A stretch of DNA of 64,000 nt from Rothia mucilaginosa (GTDB lineage: Bacteria > Actinomycetota > Actinomycetes > Actinomycetales > Micrococcaceae). Below are positions 28,281-36,545 of this stretch, piece after piece. The DNA is taken from assembly GCF_901875305.1 (NCBI RefSeq), contig NZ_CABFLY010000001.1, positions 124,001 through 188,000 of the forward strand. The letters run 5' to 3'. The notes beneath the pieces are model-generated. The model made no database searches, was not told the origin of the DNA, and saw only the letters and a list, made by a program, of their open reading frames with translations. A program made the translations under genes and the position numbers. Each line of letters opens with the position of its first letter. Positions within the stretch are counted from its first letter, which is position 1.

Positions 28281-29044
28281 GCTGGGTTATTGTGACCGGT
28301 GCTAACGGTGGTATTGGTGAGGCTACGGTCCACCAGCTAATTAAGAACGGTTATTCGGTATTTGCGGCCGATCTGGGCGATGCGCCCGTCGCCTCCTTCA
28401 CCACCTACGGCGATGCGCTCTTCCGTTACCGTCCCGTAGACGTCACCAGCGAAGAGTCCGTCATTGCCCTCGCCAACGCCGTGGCCGCACTCGACGAACC
28501 CGTCACCGGCGCTGTACTCGCCGCGGGTATCGCCCACAGCCAACCCCTTCTGGAAACCAGCTTTGACACCTGGAAGCGCCTGCACGCGGTCAACTCCGAC
28601 GGCGTGTTCCTGTGCCTGCGCGAGTTCGCCCGCCTCATGATTGACCAGCAGGAGAGCGACCCGACCAACAGCCGCTCGCTGGTGACGGTCGCCTCCAACG
28701 CGGCTCGCGTGCCCCGTGCCGAGTTCGGTGCCTACGGCGCGTCCAAGGCGTCGGCGGCGCGCGTGACCTCCAGCTTCGGCCTGCAGCTGGCCGCGCACGG
28801 TATTCGCGTGAACTCGGTCTGCCCCGGCACCACCCGAACCCCCATGGTGACCGACGCCTGGGAGGGGGAGGACCGCTCCGCCCTGCCGGTTGCCGGTAAC
28901 CCGCGGACCTTCCGCCTGGGCATTCCGCTGGGCCGCATCGCCGACCCGGCAGATATTGCGGCGGTCAACGCTTTCCTCATTTCTGAGGCTGCCCGCCACA
29001 TCACGATGCAGGAGATTGTCGCCGACGGCGGCGCCACCCTCTAA
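28277..29044 (+). CDS. entA: 2,3-dihydro-2,3-dihydroxybenzoate dehydrogenase
   Basis: This 255-residue short-chain dehydrogenase oxidises dihydro-dihydroxybenzoate to 2,3-dihydroxybenzoate with NAD. It has the cofactor motif VTGANGGIGEATV at the N-terminus, the structural AAGIAH, and the catalytic Ser plus YGASKASAARV. The C-terminus reads ITMQEIVADGGATL, which fits the EntA subgroup. The ATGA overlap with the isochorismatase gene and the pathway neighbours support the assignment over a generic reductase. Confidence 0.88.
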   Translation: MSWVIVTGANGGIGEATVHQLIKNGYSVFAADLGDAPVASFTTYGDALFRYRPVDVTSEESVIALANAVAALDEPVTGAVLAAGIAHSQPLLETSFDTWKRLHAVNSDGVFLCLREFARLMIDQQESDPTNSRSLVTVASNAARVPRAEFGAYGASKASAARVTSSFGLQLAAHGIRVNSVCPGTTRTPMVTDAWEGEDRSALPVAGNPRTFRLGIPLGRIADPADIAAVNAFLISEAARHITMQEIVADGGATL

Positions 29045-29108
29045 ACTGCAGCTCGCCCCCCTTGCCTCTGTGCGCCGGGTGCGAGCCTACACCACTGACA
29101 GAAGTACA

Positions 29109-30212
29109 ATGACGAACCTTCCCGACTTTATCTTTGCCACCGGAACCCGCGTCCTCCGCGCCGCCGGGACCATGACCCCCGTAACTTTCGATAATGCCCT
29201 GGACGAGGCAAAACGTGCCGGTAGCGCCGTCGTGGGCCTCATCCCCTTCGACCCGGAGGCTCCCGCCTACCTCTTCGTACCCGAACGTTTCGAGGAAGAG
29301 GAGGTGCCGGTCCCCGAGCGCACCGCGAAGCTGGCCGAACCGGTATCGGTGACCGGCCGCCAGAACAACCGGTTCCGTGCTGCCGTGGCGACCGCCGTGG
29401 ATCGCATGAAAGCGGGCGAGCTGAGCAAAATCGTGCTCTCACGCGTGCTCACCGCCCGCTACGCACCCGGCGCCCTCAACCTGGACGCGCTGTACAACAA
29501 CCTGCGCGCCCAGCAGCGTACCGCATTCAACTTTGCGGTGCGCCTGCCCGAGGGCGAGCGCGGCATGAGCGGAAGCTACCTGATGGGCGCCTCCCCCGAG
29601 CTGGTGTTCCGCACCGAGGGCCGCACCTTCAAGACCCACCCGCTGGCCGGTAGCGCCCCGCGCATCGCAGAGCCCGGTAGCGCCGAGGACGAGGCGATTC
29701 GCGACCGCCTGTTCGCCTCGCCGAAGGACCGCCACGAGCACGCCTACGTCATCAACGACATTGCTGAGCGCCTGGCGCCCATCGCCGAGGAGCTGAACGT
29801 GCCGCAGGTGCCCTCGCTGCTCAAGACCCCGCAGCTCTGGCACCTGGCGACCCCCATCGACGGCGTGCTGAAGGAGGGGCTGACCTGCCTGGACGGTGCC
29901 CGCGCGATTCACCCGACCCCCGCAATCTGTGGCGCACCCACCGAGAAGGCGCTGGAGATGATTCGTGAGCTGGAGTCCTTTGAGCGCCGCTATTTTGGTG
30001 GCCTGGTCGGCTACATGGACGCCGAGGGTAACGGCGAGTGGGCGCTGGTGCTGCGTTGCGCCCAGGTGAGCCCGGACGAGGCGGTGCTGTACGCCGGCGC
30101 GGGCATTGTGGCCGAATCCGACCCGGAACTGGAGCACACTGAGACCGGTACGAAGCTCGGCAGTTTCGGCCGTGCCCTGGGTGTTGAAACCCTGGGTGAG
30201 GATACCCCCTAA
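29109..30212 (+). CDS. entC: Isochorismate synthase
   Basis: This 367-residue chorismate-utilising enzyme makes isochorismate, the first committed step to 2,3-dihydroxybenzoate. It shows KIVLSRVLTA, GASPELVFRTEG, HPLAGSAPR, DRHEHAYVINDIAERLAP and IHPTPAICGAPTEKA, and the C-terminal YAGAGIV with the metal-binding glutamates. Length is that of EntC/DhbC rather than of TrpE or PabB. The ATG at 29109 is used because the frame upstream reads into the entA region. The gap to entA is 64 bp. Menaquinone-specific MenF is an alternative, made unlikely by its neighbours. Confidence 0.88.
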   Translation: MTNLPDFIFATGTRVLRAAGTMTPVTFDNALDEAKRAGSAVVGLIPFDPEAPAYLFVPERFEEEEVPVPERTAKLAEPVSVTGRQNNRFRAAVATAVDRMKAGELSKIVLSRVLTARYAPGALNLDALYNNLRAQQRTAFNFAVRLPEGERGMSGSYLMGASPELVFRTEGRTFKTHPLAGSAPRIAEPGSAEDEAIRDRLFASPKDRHEHAYVINDIAERLAPIAEELNVPQVPSLLKTPQLWHLATPIDGVLKEGLTCLDGARAIHPTPAICGAPTEKALEMIRELESFERRYFGGLVGYMDAEGNGEWALVLRCAQVSPDEAVLYAGAGIVAESDPELEHTETGTKLGSFGRALGVETLGEDTP

Positions 30213-30252
30213 AACTATTTTTCGAACCGCTCCGTGCTGGGTAGAAAAGACG

Positions 30253-30290
30253 GAACGCGCTCGCTGTCATGGCGGGCGCGTTCAGTTGTA
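30253..30290 (+). terminator. Convergent terminator between entC and the PPTase gene
   Basis: A 12-bp stem with one wobble (30253-30264 with 30272-30283) and a 7-nt loop. There are weak T stretches on both sides, so it could serve both strands. Confidence 0.6.
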
Positions 30291-30328
30291 TAGGGCGTTT
30301 GCGACACTCGTTATTCGTTGCGGCGCGG

Positions 30329-31369
30329 CTAGTCGGTCAGCAGGCGCTTGAGCTCCAGGGGAGTGGCCACGGGCAGGAGCTCAACCTCAACCTGCACGGG
30401 CTCACCCTGGGTTGGCTCACTATGGGCGGGGTTCTCAACCGCCAGGGCGATGAGCATCTTCTGCGCGCCTTCGGGGTTCTCCGCGTCGGGGAGCGCCACG
30501 GGAACCCAGCGCAGGGCGAAAGTGCGTTCGGGATTATCCTCGGTATCGTCACCGGGTGCGCGGAAGACGGCGCTTGCCCGTAGCGTCTCGCCGGTGAGGT
30601 TCTTTAGGAGCTCTTCGTTCGAGCCGGTGTTTTCCGACGCCTCTGTTCCCGAGTCCTCGGGGCCATGGGCGGGGTCCTCGGAGGTTTCGGCACCGAGGGT
30701 AGCCTCGAGGGCGTCCAGCAGCTGTTCGCTAAATTGCACCCGGACCAGGGAGGGCACCACGCTCAGGCCGTGGCCGGTCGCCTTCAGCACAGCCTCCTTC
30801 GCGGTCCACAGGGCCAGCGACAGCAGGCGCAGGGCGGAGGCGGGGCGCTCCTGAGCCACACGTTCGTAGAACGCGCGTTCTTCATCGGAGAGTGCCAAGC
30901 GCGCAAAACCCGAGAACAGGCGCGCATCCATGGTCTCGACGTCCACACCGAGCACCGCCGAGGGGTTACGGCTAAAAGCGCCCACGACCAGCGGGTTCAC
31001 CTGCGACATATTGAAATTCACGCCCGCGATGCGCGGCTTGCCGTGCTTCTTGCCGCTGGTGCACAGGGTGCAGGAGCGGTCCACCTCAATCTCAGAAGCG
31101 GCGCTTGAGGGCACATCCAGGCGTGCCGCCGCCATGGCGCGCATGAGCGCCTGCGTGCTCAGGTAGCTAACCGCCGCTGCGGGGGTCGGTAGCTGCGCCG
31201 CGTGTTGCTGCTCGGCGAGGCCCAGGTAGCTGAGCCAGCTGAAACGCAGGGGACCGTACATGGTGCGGGTTGGCAGAGCAAAAATCTGCACGCGCTCGCC
31301 CCGCGAGGCGTCAGGGCGGGCCGTGCGGGGGTACCGGTTACCGGCGGTTTCGGGGGCGGAGTAGCTCAT
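30329..31369 (-). CDS. 4'-phosphopantetheinyl transferase (Sfp/EntD type)
   Basis: This 346-residue enzyme is expected to load phosphopantetheine on carrier domains, such as those of a siderophore NRPS. The Sfp signature is clear: VNFNMSQ, GVDVETMD (metal-binding Asp/Glu), then WTAKEAVLKATGHGLS. An insert rich in Glu/Ser/Thr lies between this core and the last strands, which makes it longer than the roughly 230 residues of Sfp. The ATG at 31369 is chosen; the frame continues upstream but runs into the opposite gene's promoter. It is convergent with entC, which supports a link to the siderophore pathway. Confidence 0.82.
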   Translation of the reverse strand: MSYSAPETAGNRYPRTARPDASRGERVQIFALPTRTMYGPLRFSWLSYLGLAEQQHAAQLPTPAAAVSYLSTQALMRAMAAARLDVPSSAASEIEVDRSCTLCTSGKKHGKPRIAGVNFNMSQVNPLVVGAFSRNPSAVLGVDVETMDARLFSGFARLALSDEERAFYERVAQERPASALRLLSLALWTAKEAVLKATGHGLSVVPSLVRVQFSEQLLDALEATLGAETSEDPAHGPEDSGTEASENTGSNEELLKNLTGETLRASAVFRAPGDDTEDNPERTFALRWVPVALPDAENPEGAQKMLIALAVENPAHSEPTQGEPVQVEVELLPVATPLELKRLLTD

Positions 31370-31523
31370 GGAACCAGTGTACCCGCCCCGTACCGTCGTA
31401 CCCCGCTCAGTTATCCACAGTCGCAACCGCGCGCTACGTGCGCACCTCGCCGGTGCGGTAAAGTCATCACAGACGAAACGATAGAACGGCCCCGCGCACC
31501 GGGCGGCGCAGAAAGAAGGAATC

Positions 31524-32951
31524 GTGAACAGCACGCAGGAAATCATCGCCGCGGCGGATGGATCGGCGCTGGGCAACCCCGGACCGGCCGGCTGGGCATG
31601 GTATATCGACGACGACCATTGGGCCTGCGGCGGCTGGGAACACGGCACCAACAACATGGGCGAGCTCAAGGCGGTGCTTGACCTCTTTGAGGCCACCGCT
31701 TCGCGCCCGGAGGCGAAGCTACGCGTGTACTGCGATAGCCAGTACGTTATTAACTCGTTGACCAAGTGGATGCCCGGCTGGAAGAAGAAGGGTTGGAAGA
31801 AATCCGATGGTAAGCCCGTGCTCAACCGCGACCTGCTAGAGGCGCTGGATAACGCCCTGACCGGCCGCGACTACGAGTTCATCTGGGTTAAGGGCCACGC
31901 GGGTCACGAGCTCAACGAGAAGGCGGACTCCCTGGCGAACGGCGCGGCGCGCACCTACCAGGAGGGCCGCACACCCGATGGTGGCCCCGGCTTCGGTGCG
32001 TCTGCCGCTGCCCGTGAAGGCGCCCCTGCCCAGGGCGAGGCGGCCTCTGAGGCTCCCGCAACCCCGGCTCCTGAGGGCGAGCCCGCCTCCTCCGCTGATG
32101 CCCACCTGCCCGTGGAGGATTTCACCGCCGCCGAGATTGAGAACGCCCAGCGTGGTGTGAAGAGCCTGCGGCTGTCCGGTCTGCTGCGCCCCGCCTCCGC
32201 GGTGAACGCCCCCGACCCGGAGGCGGTCCGCACCCGCAAGGAGCAACTGGCACTCGCCGCCGAGCGTGCCGCCGAGCGTGATGCGCAGGCCCTGGCTCGC
32301 CAGCAGGAGACCGCCGGCCAGGTTGCTGCCGCGCAGGCTGAGGAGGAGGACGACCTGGCCGGTCTGGAAGAGTTTGCCGGGCTCGACCCGAACGATGTGG
32401 ATCCCGCCGAACTGCTGGGTGAGGGCGCAGAGCTCCCGGAGCCCGCAGAAGCCCCTGCGCCTGCGGAAACCCTCGCCGCCGCGCGGGTCGCATCGCAGGC
32501 CGCCGCACCCACTGTTATCAAGCCGACTGTTGCCAAGCCCGCTATTCCCGCACCTGCTGAGCCCTCCGTGTCTTCTGTGCCTTCCGTGCGGCAGGCTTCC
32601 GCGTCGCTGCGTCCCGAGGATGCCGCCGCCGCTGAACAGCTGCTGGAAAGCCGAGGCGCCGTCATGGACCCGGCTCAGCTGGACACCCTGCTCCACGAGC
32701 GCCTGGTGTGGGTGACCGCCACCGGCAAGTCTGTTTCGCGTTCCTCGGTGTTGCAGTATCGCGAGCGCGCCTTCACTCAGCAGGGTGCACCGGCCAAGCA
32801 GGGAGTTCAGCAGATTGACGCCTCGAGTGTTCTGGTCATGGCGGCGATTGCCACCGCGCGCGGCCGCGTGAGCCGTTCGAGCATTTGGCATTACGATGCC
32901 GAGCGCGGCCTGTGGCGTCTGCGTTTCCGTCAGGAGACCCCCGCCTCGTAG
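31524..32951 (+). CDS. RNase HI fused to a long linker and a C-terminal DUF4440-like domain
   Basis: This protein has 475 residues. Residues 1-150 are a complete RNase HI that cuts RNA in RNA-DNA hybrids, with catalytic residues in AADGSALGNPGPAGW, NNMGELKAVLD, YCDSQYVINSL and ELNEKADSLANGAA. The basic handle (GWKKKGWKKSDG) is present. About 210 residues of Ala/Pro/Glu-rich linker follow. The last 115 residues (RPEDAAAAEQLLESRGAVMD to the end) resemble a SnoaL/DUF4440-type alpha+beta fold with LVWVTATGKSVSRS and SSIWHYD. Ordinary RNase HI is about 155 residues. The role of the tail is unknown. Confidence 0.83.
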   Translation: MNSTQEIIAAADGSALGNPGPAGWAWYIDDDHWACGGWEHGTNNMGELKAVLDLFEATASRPEAKLRVYCDSQYVINSLTKWMPGWKKKGWKKSDGKPVLNRDLLEALDNALTGRDYEFIWVKGHAGHELNEKADSLANGAARTYQEGRTPDGGPGFGASAAAREGAPAQGEAASEAPATPAPEGEPASSADAHLPVEDFTAAEIENAQRGVKSLRLSGLLRPASAVNAPDPEAVRTRKEQLALAAERAAERDAQALARQQETAGQVAAAQAEEEDDLAGLEEFAGLDPNDVDPAELLGEGAELPEPAEAPAPAETLAAARVASQAAAPTVIKPTVAKPAIPAPAEPSVSSVPSVRQASASLRPEDAAAAEQLLESRGAVMDPAQLDTLLHERLVWVTATGKSVSRSSVLQYRERAFTQQGAPAKQGVQQIDASSVLVMAAIATARGRVSRSSIWHYDAERGLWRLRFRQETPAS

Positions 32952-33052
32952 CGCCCATGCGCTCCCGGTAGCTCCCGGTGGGTTCGCCGCCCGCGGCCCG
33001 AGAAGAACCACTGGGAAAAATCTCTGGGAAGAACCGGGGAAGAAAACGTGTG

Positions 33053-33097
33053 AAACCCGCCGCCCCTCAACCAGTGAGGTGCGGCGGGTTTATTGTT
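33053..33097 (+). terminator. Terminator of the RNase HI fusion gene
   Basis: AAACCCGCCGC (33053-33063) pairs with GCGGCGGGTTT (33081-33091), with CCTCA/TGAGG pairing inside; TATTGTT follows. Confidence 0.85.
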
Positions 33098-33167
33098 GGT
33101 ACGTCACGCGTACGGGGCCCATCCATTGGTGGCGGGGCGTACCGGGTGCGGGCTGTTTAGCCCACGT

Positions 33168-33458
33168 CTAGCCCACGAACATCGAGGCGTTGGCCTGCTC
33201 GGTGTCGGCGTAGTTCACACCGGCGCGGGAGAGGGCCTCGTTGATCTGGGTAATGGATTCTTCGACCTGGCGCTGGGTGGCGTGCCAGTGATCCAGTACG
33301 CCCTGGAAGTTGGCCGAGGCCGAGCCCGTCCAGGAGCTCTGCAGGTCGTGCAGGGAGGCGGTCATGCCGTTGACGTCCGCGGTGATGGATGCGACGTAGG
33401 ACTTGGCCTGGGCGCTCTTAGCTGCGATGACTTCGGAGTCGACGTTGAACTGTGCCAT
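33168..33458 (-). CDS. WXG100-family (ESAT-6-like) protein
   Basis: This 96-residue protein has the two-helix hairpin architecture with the turn motif SWTGSASANF near residues 42-51. There is no signal peptide, as expected for a substrate of a type VII (Esx) secretion system. AAGGAGAAAC precedes the ATG. The C-terminus lacks an obvious YxxxD/E signal except YADTE near residue 83, which fits it. No EccC, EccD or other Esx machinery gene is in the window, so it is an orphan here. Confidence 0.87.
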   Translation of the reverse strand: MAQFNVDSEVIAAKSAQAKSYVASITADVNGMTASLHDLQSSWTGSASANFQGVLDHWHATQRQVEESITQINEALSRAGVNYADTEQANASMFVG

Positions 33459-33757
33459 GGGTTTCTCCTTTGAGAGTGGTGGGCGGCGGGTTGCCGCGGG
33501 GATGGTTTGCCTCGGGTTCTGAACTATCCCGAGTGCATGACACCACTATATGCTCTCAAAATGTATTAAATTACCTAAAATAACCTTATTGGGGGAATCT
33601 GTGGATAAATCCCTCTCATTATTCCGGTCGCATCGAAAATTTCGAACGGCTCCTCTAGAATTCGGCAGAATATTGCGTCGCGCCCTTCCCGCGGCGGTAC
33701 ATCGTATACCCTCCCCACGGGGGCAACCGGAGTCAACCGATTGAATTTCCAAATACG
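33459..33757. other. Intergenic region upstream of the WXG100 gene
   Basis: About 300 bp without a convincing gene. The part from 33540 to 33620 is AT-rich and probably holds the reverse-strand promoter of the WXG100 gene. A plus-strand frame of 64 codons (33550-33744) has no ribosome site and unusual composition, and is not called. Confidence 0.5.
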
Positions 33758-33760
33758 CCG

Positions 33761-33795
33761 AAGCCCCCGAACCGTGAGGCTCGGGGGCTTTCGTT
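33761..33795 (-). terminator. Terminator near the histidine kinase 3' end
   Basis: AGCCCCCGA (33762-33770) pairs with TCGGGGGCT (33781-33789). It lies 40 bp past the kinase stop on the reverse strand. The T run is better on the plus strand (TTTCGTT), so direction is uncertain. Confidence 0.6.
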
Positions 33796-33835
33796 GGGGC
33801 TTCGGAACATTGGCCTCTACCGGGTGCGTAGCTCG

Positions 33836-35335
33836 CTAATTCGGTAGCTGCTCATCCGAGATGGGCGGCGGGTAGTAGGGCAGCGAGATGACAAAGGTTG
33901 CGCCTCCGCCGGGGGTCTCCTCAATGTGGATTCGCCCGTCGTGCTGTTCGATAATGGCGGCCACGATGGACAGGCCCAGGCCGGTACCGCCGGTCTCGCG
34001 GGAACGCGAGGTGTCGGTGCGGTAGAAGCGCTCGAATACGCGCTCGCGGTCCTCGCCGTGAATACCGGGGCCGTGGTCGCGCACCTCAAGAGTGGCCAGC
34101 GGGAATCCCGCTACTTCCTCGCGCACGCCCACCGCAATCTCTAGGGGCGTGCCGTCGGGGGTGTAGCGCATTGCGTTGGTTAGTAGGTTCGCCACAACCT
34201 GACGCATACGGGATTCATCACCGAGCACCGGCGCGGAGGTGGGGGCAACATCGTCGCTGAGGCCCACAAGCGAAACCTCACGGTCGGGGGCCGTAGCGTA
34301 GGCGTCGTTGCTGGCATCCACCGCCAGGTTGAACAGGTCGAAGGGTGCCAGCTTGGACTCCCGACGCTCGTCGATGCGAGCCAGGGTCAGCAGGTCCTCG
34401 ACCAGCTGGCCCATGCGTTTGGACTCCGACTCGATGCGGCTCATGGCGGTGCCGACCGCTTCCTCGGTAGGGAGCGCGCCCTGACGGTAGAGCTCCGAGT
34501 AACCGCGGATACTCACCAGCGGGGTACGCAACTCGTGCGAGGCGTCGCCTACGAAGCGCCGCATCTTCGCCTCGCTCTTCTCACGGGCTTTAAAGAGCGC
34601 CTCAATCTGAGCGAGCATGGTGTTCAGCGAGATGGCGAGGTTACCAATCTCGTTGTTCGGGTTGTAGTCCTCGATGCGCTGGGAAAGGTCGCCGGCGGCA
34701 ATCTTGGCGGCGGTCTGTTCAACGCGCGCGAGCGGCTCGAAGGTACGCGTCACAATCACCCACGTCATGGCGATAGCCGCGGCTAGGGTGGCGAGTCCAA
34801 ACGCGAAGGTGAGCACGCCGACCAGGGCGACCACCTGGTTGGTCTGTTTGAGCGGCATCGCGATGATGAGGGAGCTCGCCTCGGTCAATCCCGAGGAGTC
34901 GTTCACCTCAATCGGCACGGCGAGTAGACGCCAATCGGCGGAGCCGCTGGAGGAACCAACGGTCACGCCGTCCTCGTTCTGCTTGCGCACCTTCTCGGCG
35001 GTCCAACCGCTCAGGGTGGGTTCGCCGGCCTGCTCATCGTGCTCGGAGCTGAGCGAGTACAGCACCTTGCCGTCTTTATCGAGCAGGTAGACACGGTAGG
35101 TGCTGAGCGACCCCTCCTGCTTGCCGGAGGGTCGCACGGTGGCCAGCTGCACCAGGGCCGGTGCGCTGGTTTTCATCTCTTCATCCAGCTGGTGCACCAT
35201 TTGGGCACGCAGGGCTGAGATGGCCACGAGGCTGGTGACGGCAATCGCCAGGGCGATGAGCATGGAGGTCACCAGCACCAGCTGCGTGCGTAGGGAAAGC
35301 GAGAGGGGGATGCGATCGAGGGGTTTGAGCGCCAC
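33836..35335 (-). CDS. Sensor histidine kinase, OmpR-partner type
   Basis: This 499-residue membrane kinase has membrane segments at about residues 17-40 and 169-195 flanking an extracytoplasmic sensor domain. A HAMP domain follows (about 196-250), then the H-box FVGDASHELRTPLVSIRGYS with phospho-acceptor His267. The ATP-binding domain has N-box VANLLTNAMRYT, G1 DHGPGIHGED, F-box ERFYRTD and G2 GTGLGLSIVAAI. All catalytic motifs are intact. The gene starts one base after the regulator's stop. The signal is unknown; the arrangement resembles TrcS or MprB-type actinobacterial kinases. Confidence 0.9.
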   Translation of the reverse strand: MALKPLDRIPLSLSLRTQLVLVTSMLIALAIAVTSLVAISALRAQMVHQLDEEMKTSAPALVQLATVRPSGKQEGSLSTYRVYLLDKDGKVLYSLSSEHDEQAGEPTLSGWTAEKVRKQNEDGVTVGSSSGSADWRLLAVPIEVNDSSGLTEASSLIIAMPLKQTNQVVALVGVLTFAFGLATLAAAIAMTWVIVTRTFEPLARVEQTAAKIAAGDLSQRIEDYNPNNEIGNLAISLNTMLAQIEALFKAREKSEAKMRRFVGDASHELRTPLVSIRGYSELYRQGALPTEEAVGTAMSRIESESKRMGQLVEDLLTLARIDERRESKLAPFDLFNLAVDASNDAYATAPDREVSLVGLSDDVAPTSAPVLGDESRMRQVVANLLTNAMRYTPDGTPLEIAVGVREEVAGFPLATLEVRDHGPGIHGEDRERVFERFYRTDTSRSRETGGTGLGLSIVAAIIEQHDGRIHIEETPGGGATFVISLPYYPPPISDEQLPN

Positions 35336-35336
35336 G

Positions 35337-36041
35337 TTAGCCTCGAGAACCGCGAATCATGTAGCCCACACCGCGCTTGGTGTGGATGAGCGGCTCGTGG
35401 TTTTCGCGGTTGTTGTCAATCTTGCGGCGCAGGTACGAGATGTAGGACTCGACGATGGAGGAGTCGCCGTTGAAGTCGTACTCCCACACGTGGTCGAGAA
35501 TCTGCGCCTTGGACAGCACACGGTTGGCGTTGAGCATCAGGTAGTGTAGCAGGTTGAACTCGGTGGGGGAGAGGTCAATCTCTTCCTCGCCGAGGAATAC
35601 TTCGTGGGTATCCACATTCAGGCTCAGGTCGTCGACGCGCAGTACCGCGTCGTCTTCGTCCTGGACGGAGCGGCTGCGGCGCAGGATGGCGCGGATGCGA
35701 GCGATCACCTCGTCGAGGGAGAAGGGCTTGGTGACGTAGTCATCACCGCCAGCACCCAGACCGGTGACCTTGTCTTCGGTGGCGTCCTTCGCGGTGAGGA
35801 AGAGAACGGGAACGGTGCTTCCGAGCTCACGCAGACGGCGGGTGACTTCGAAGCCGTCCATGCCGGGCATCATGACGTCGAGGACAATCAGATCGGGGGA
35901 CTCGGTGTTGGCCTTCTCGAGGGCGTCGCGGCCGTTGCCGGCGGTGACGACCTCGAAACCGGCGAAGCGCAGGGAGGTGGCGAGTAGCTCAAGAATGTTG
36001 AATTCGTCATCGACGACGAGGAGCTTGGCTTCAGCAGACAT
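35337..36041 (-). CDS. OmpR-family response regulator
   Basis: This 234-residue regulator has a receiver domain with acidic pocket DDE near residues 11-13, phospho-acceptor Asp55 in LIVLDVMMPGMDG, the conserved Thr in FLTAKD, and Lys105 in VTKPF. A winged-helix DNA-binding domain of OmpR type follows (about 130-230), ending in HTKRGVGYMIRG. The ATG at 36041 is the start supported by the domain boundary; a much longer upstream frame is not plausible. It is transcribed just before its kinase. Confidence 0.92.
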   Translation of the reverse strand: MSAEAKLLVVDDEFNILELLATSLRFAGFEVVTAGNGRDALEKANTESPDLIVLDVMMPGMDGFEVTRRLRELGSTVPVLFLTAKDATEDKVTGLGAGGDDYVTKPFSLDEVIARIRAILRRSRSVQDEDDAVLRVDDLSLNVDTHEVFLGEEEIDLSPTEFNLLHYLMLNANRVLSKAQILDHVWEYDFNGDSSIVESYISYLRRKIDNNRENHEPLIHTKRGVGYMIRGSRG

Positions 36042-36118
36042 ACTCTTTATCTTTCGTGAAGGGCAGGAAGGTGATTTGTCGGTGAGTAGAGAAATGCAGC
36101 GTGTGCGACAGTGTGTGG

Positions 36119-36391
36119 TTAGGCCTGGGAGCGCCGCAGAACTGCTAGTCCGAGTGCAATCATCAGTGCGATGAATGCGACGGGCAGTAGCACGAGCGGA
36201 ATCTGGCTCATGACGGCGGGTGGGGTGACCCCAGCCCACTTCATAATGAGCATGACGATTCCGCTGAACAGGCAGAGGAGGGCGAGGATACCGCCGCCTA
36301 CGCCTAGCCAACGAATGGCACGGGTGTAGGGCAGAGGTGCGGACGCCCGGTCTGAACTGCTGCGCTGGGTCTCTACGGAGGTGTTACTCAT
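36119..36391 (-). CDS. Small two-segment membrane protein
   Basis: This 90-residue protein has a polar N-terminus of about 28 residues and two hydrophobic segments (about residues 30-51 and 63-84) joined by a short loop containing PPAV. It ends in RRSQA. I recognise no family. It lies 77 bp upstream of the response regulator on the same strand and may share its transcript. Confidence 0.6.
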   Translation of the reverse strand: MSNTSVETQRSSSDRASAPLPYTRAIRWLGVGGGILALLCLFSGIVMLIMKWAGVTPPAVMSQIPLVLLPVAFIALMIALGLAVLRRSQA

Positions 36392-36545
36392 AAAATTAAC
36401 CGTATCAGCTTGTACCCAGCTCTCTGTTAGCAAAGCCCCAGAATAGGGGGTTTGAGCCCCAAATTCACAGCGTTTGTGAAGCTTAGGAGGCCCCCGGAGC
36501 GTTCGTGTACGCGGGATGCTTTAATCGAGATGCTTTAATAGGGGT

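Noticed and set aside
33550..33744. Possible small protein upstream of the WXG100 gene
   Set aside because: No ribosome-binding site, no recognisable motif, and composition unlike the genes around it.
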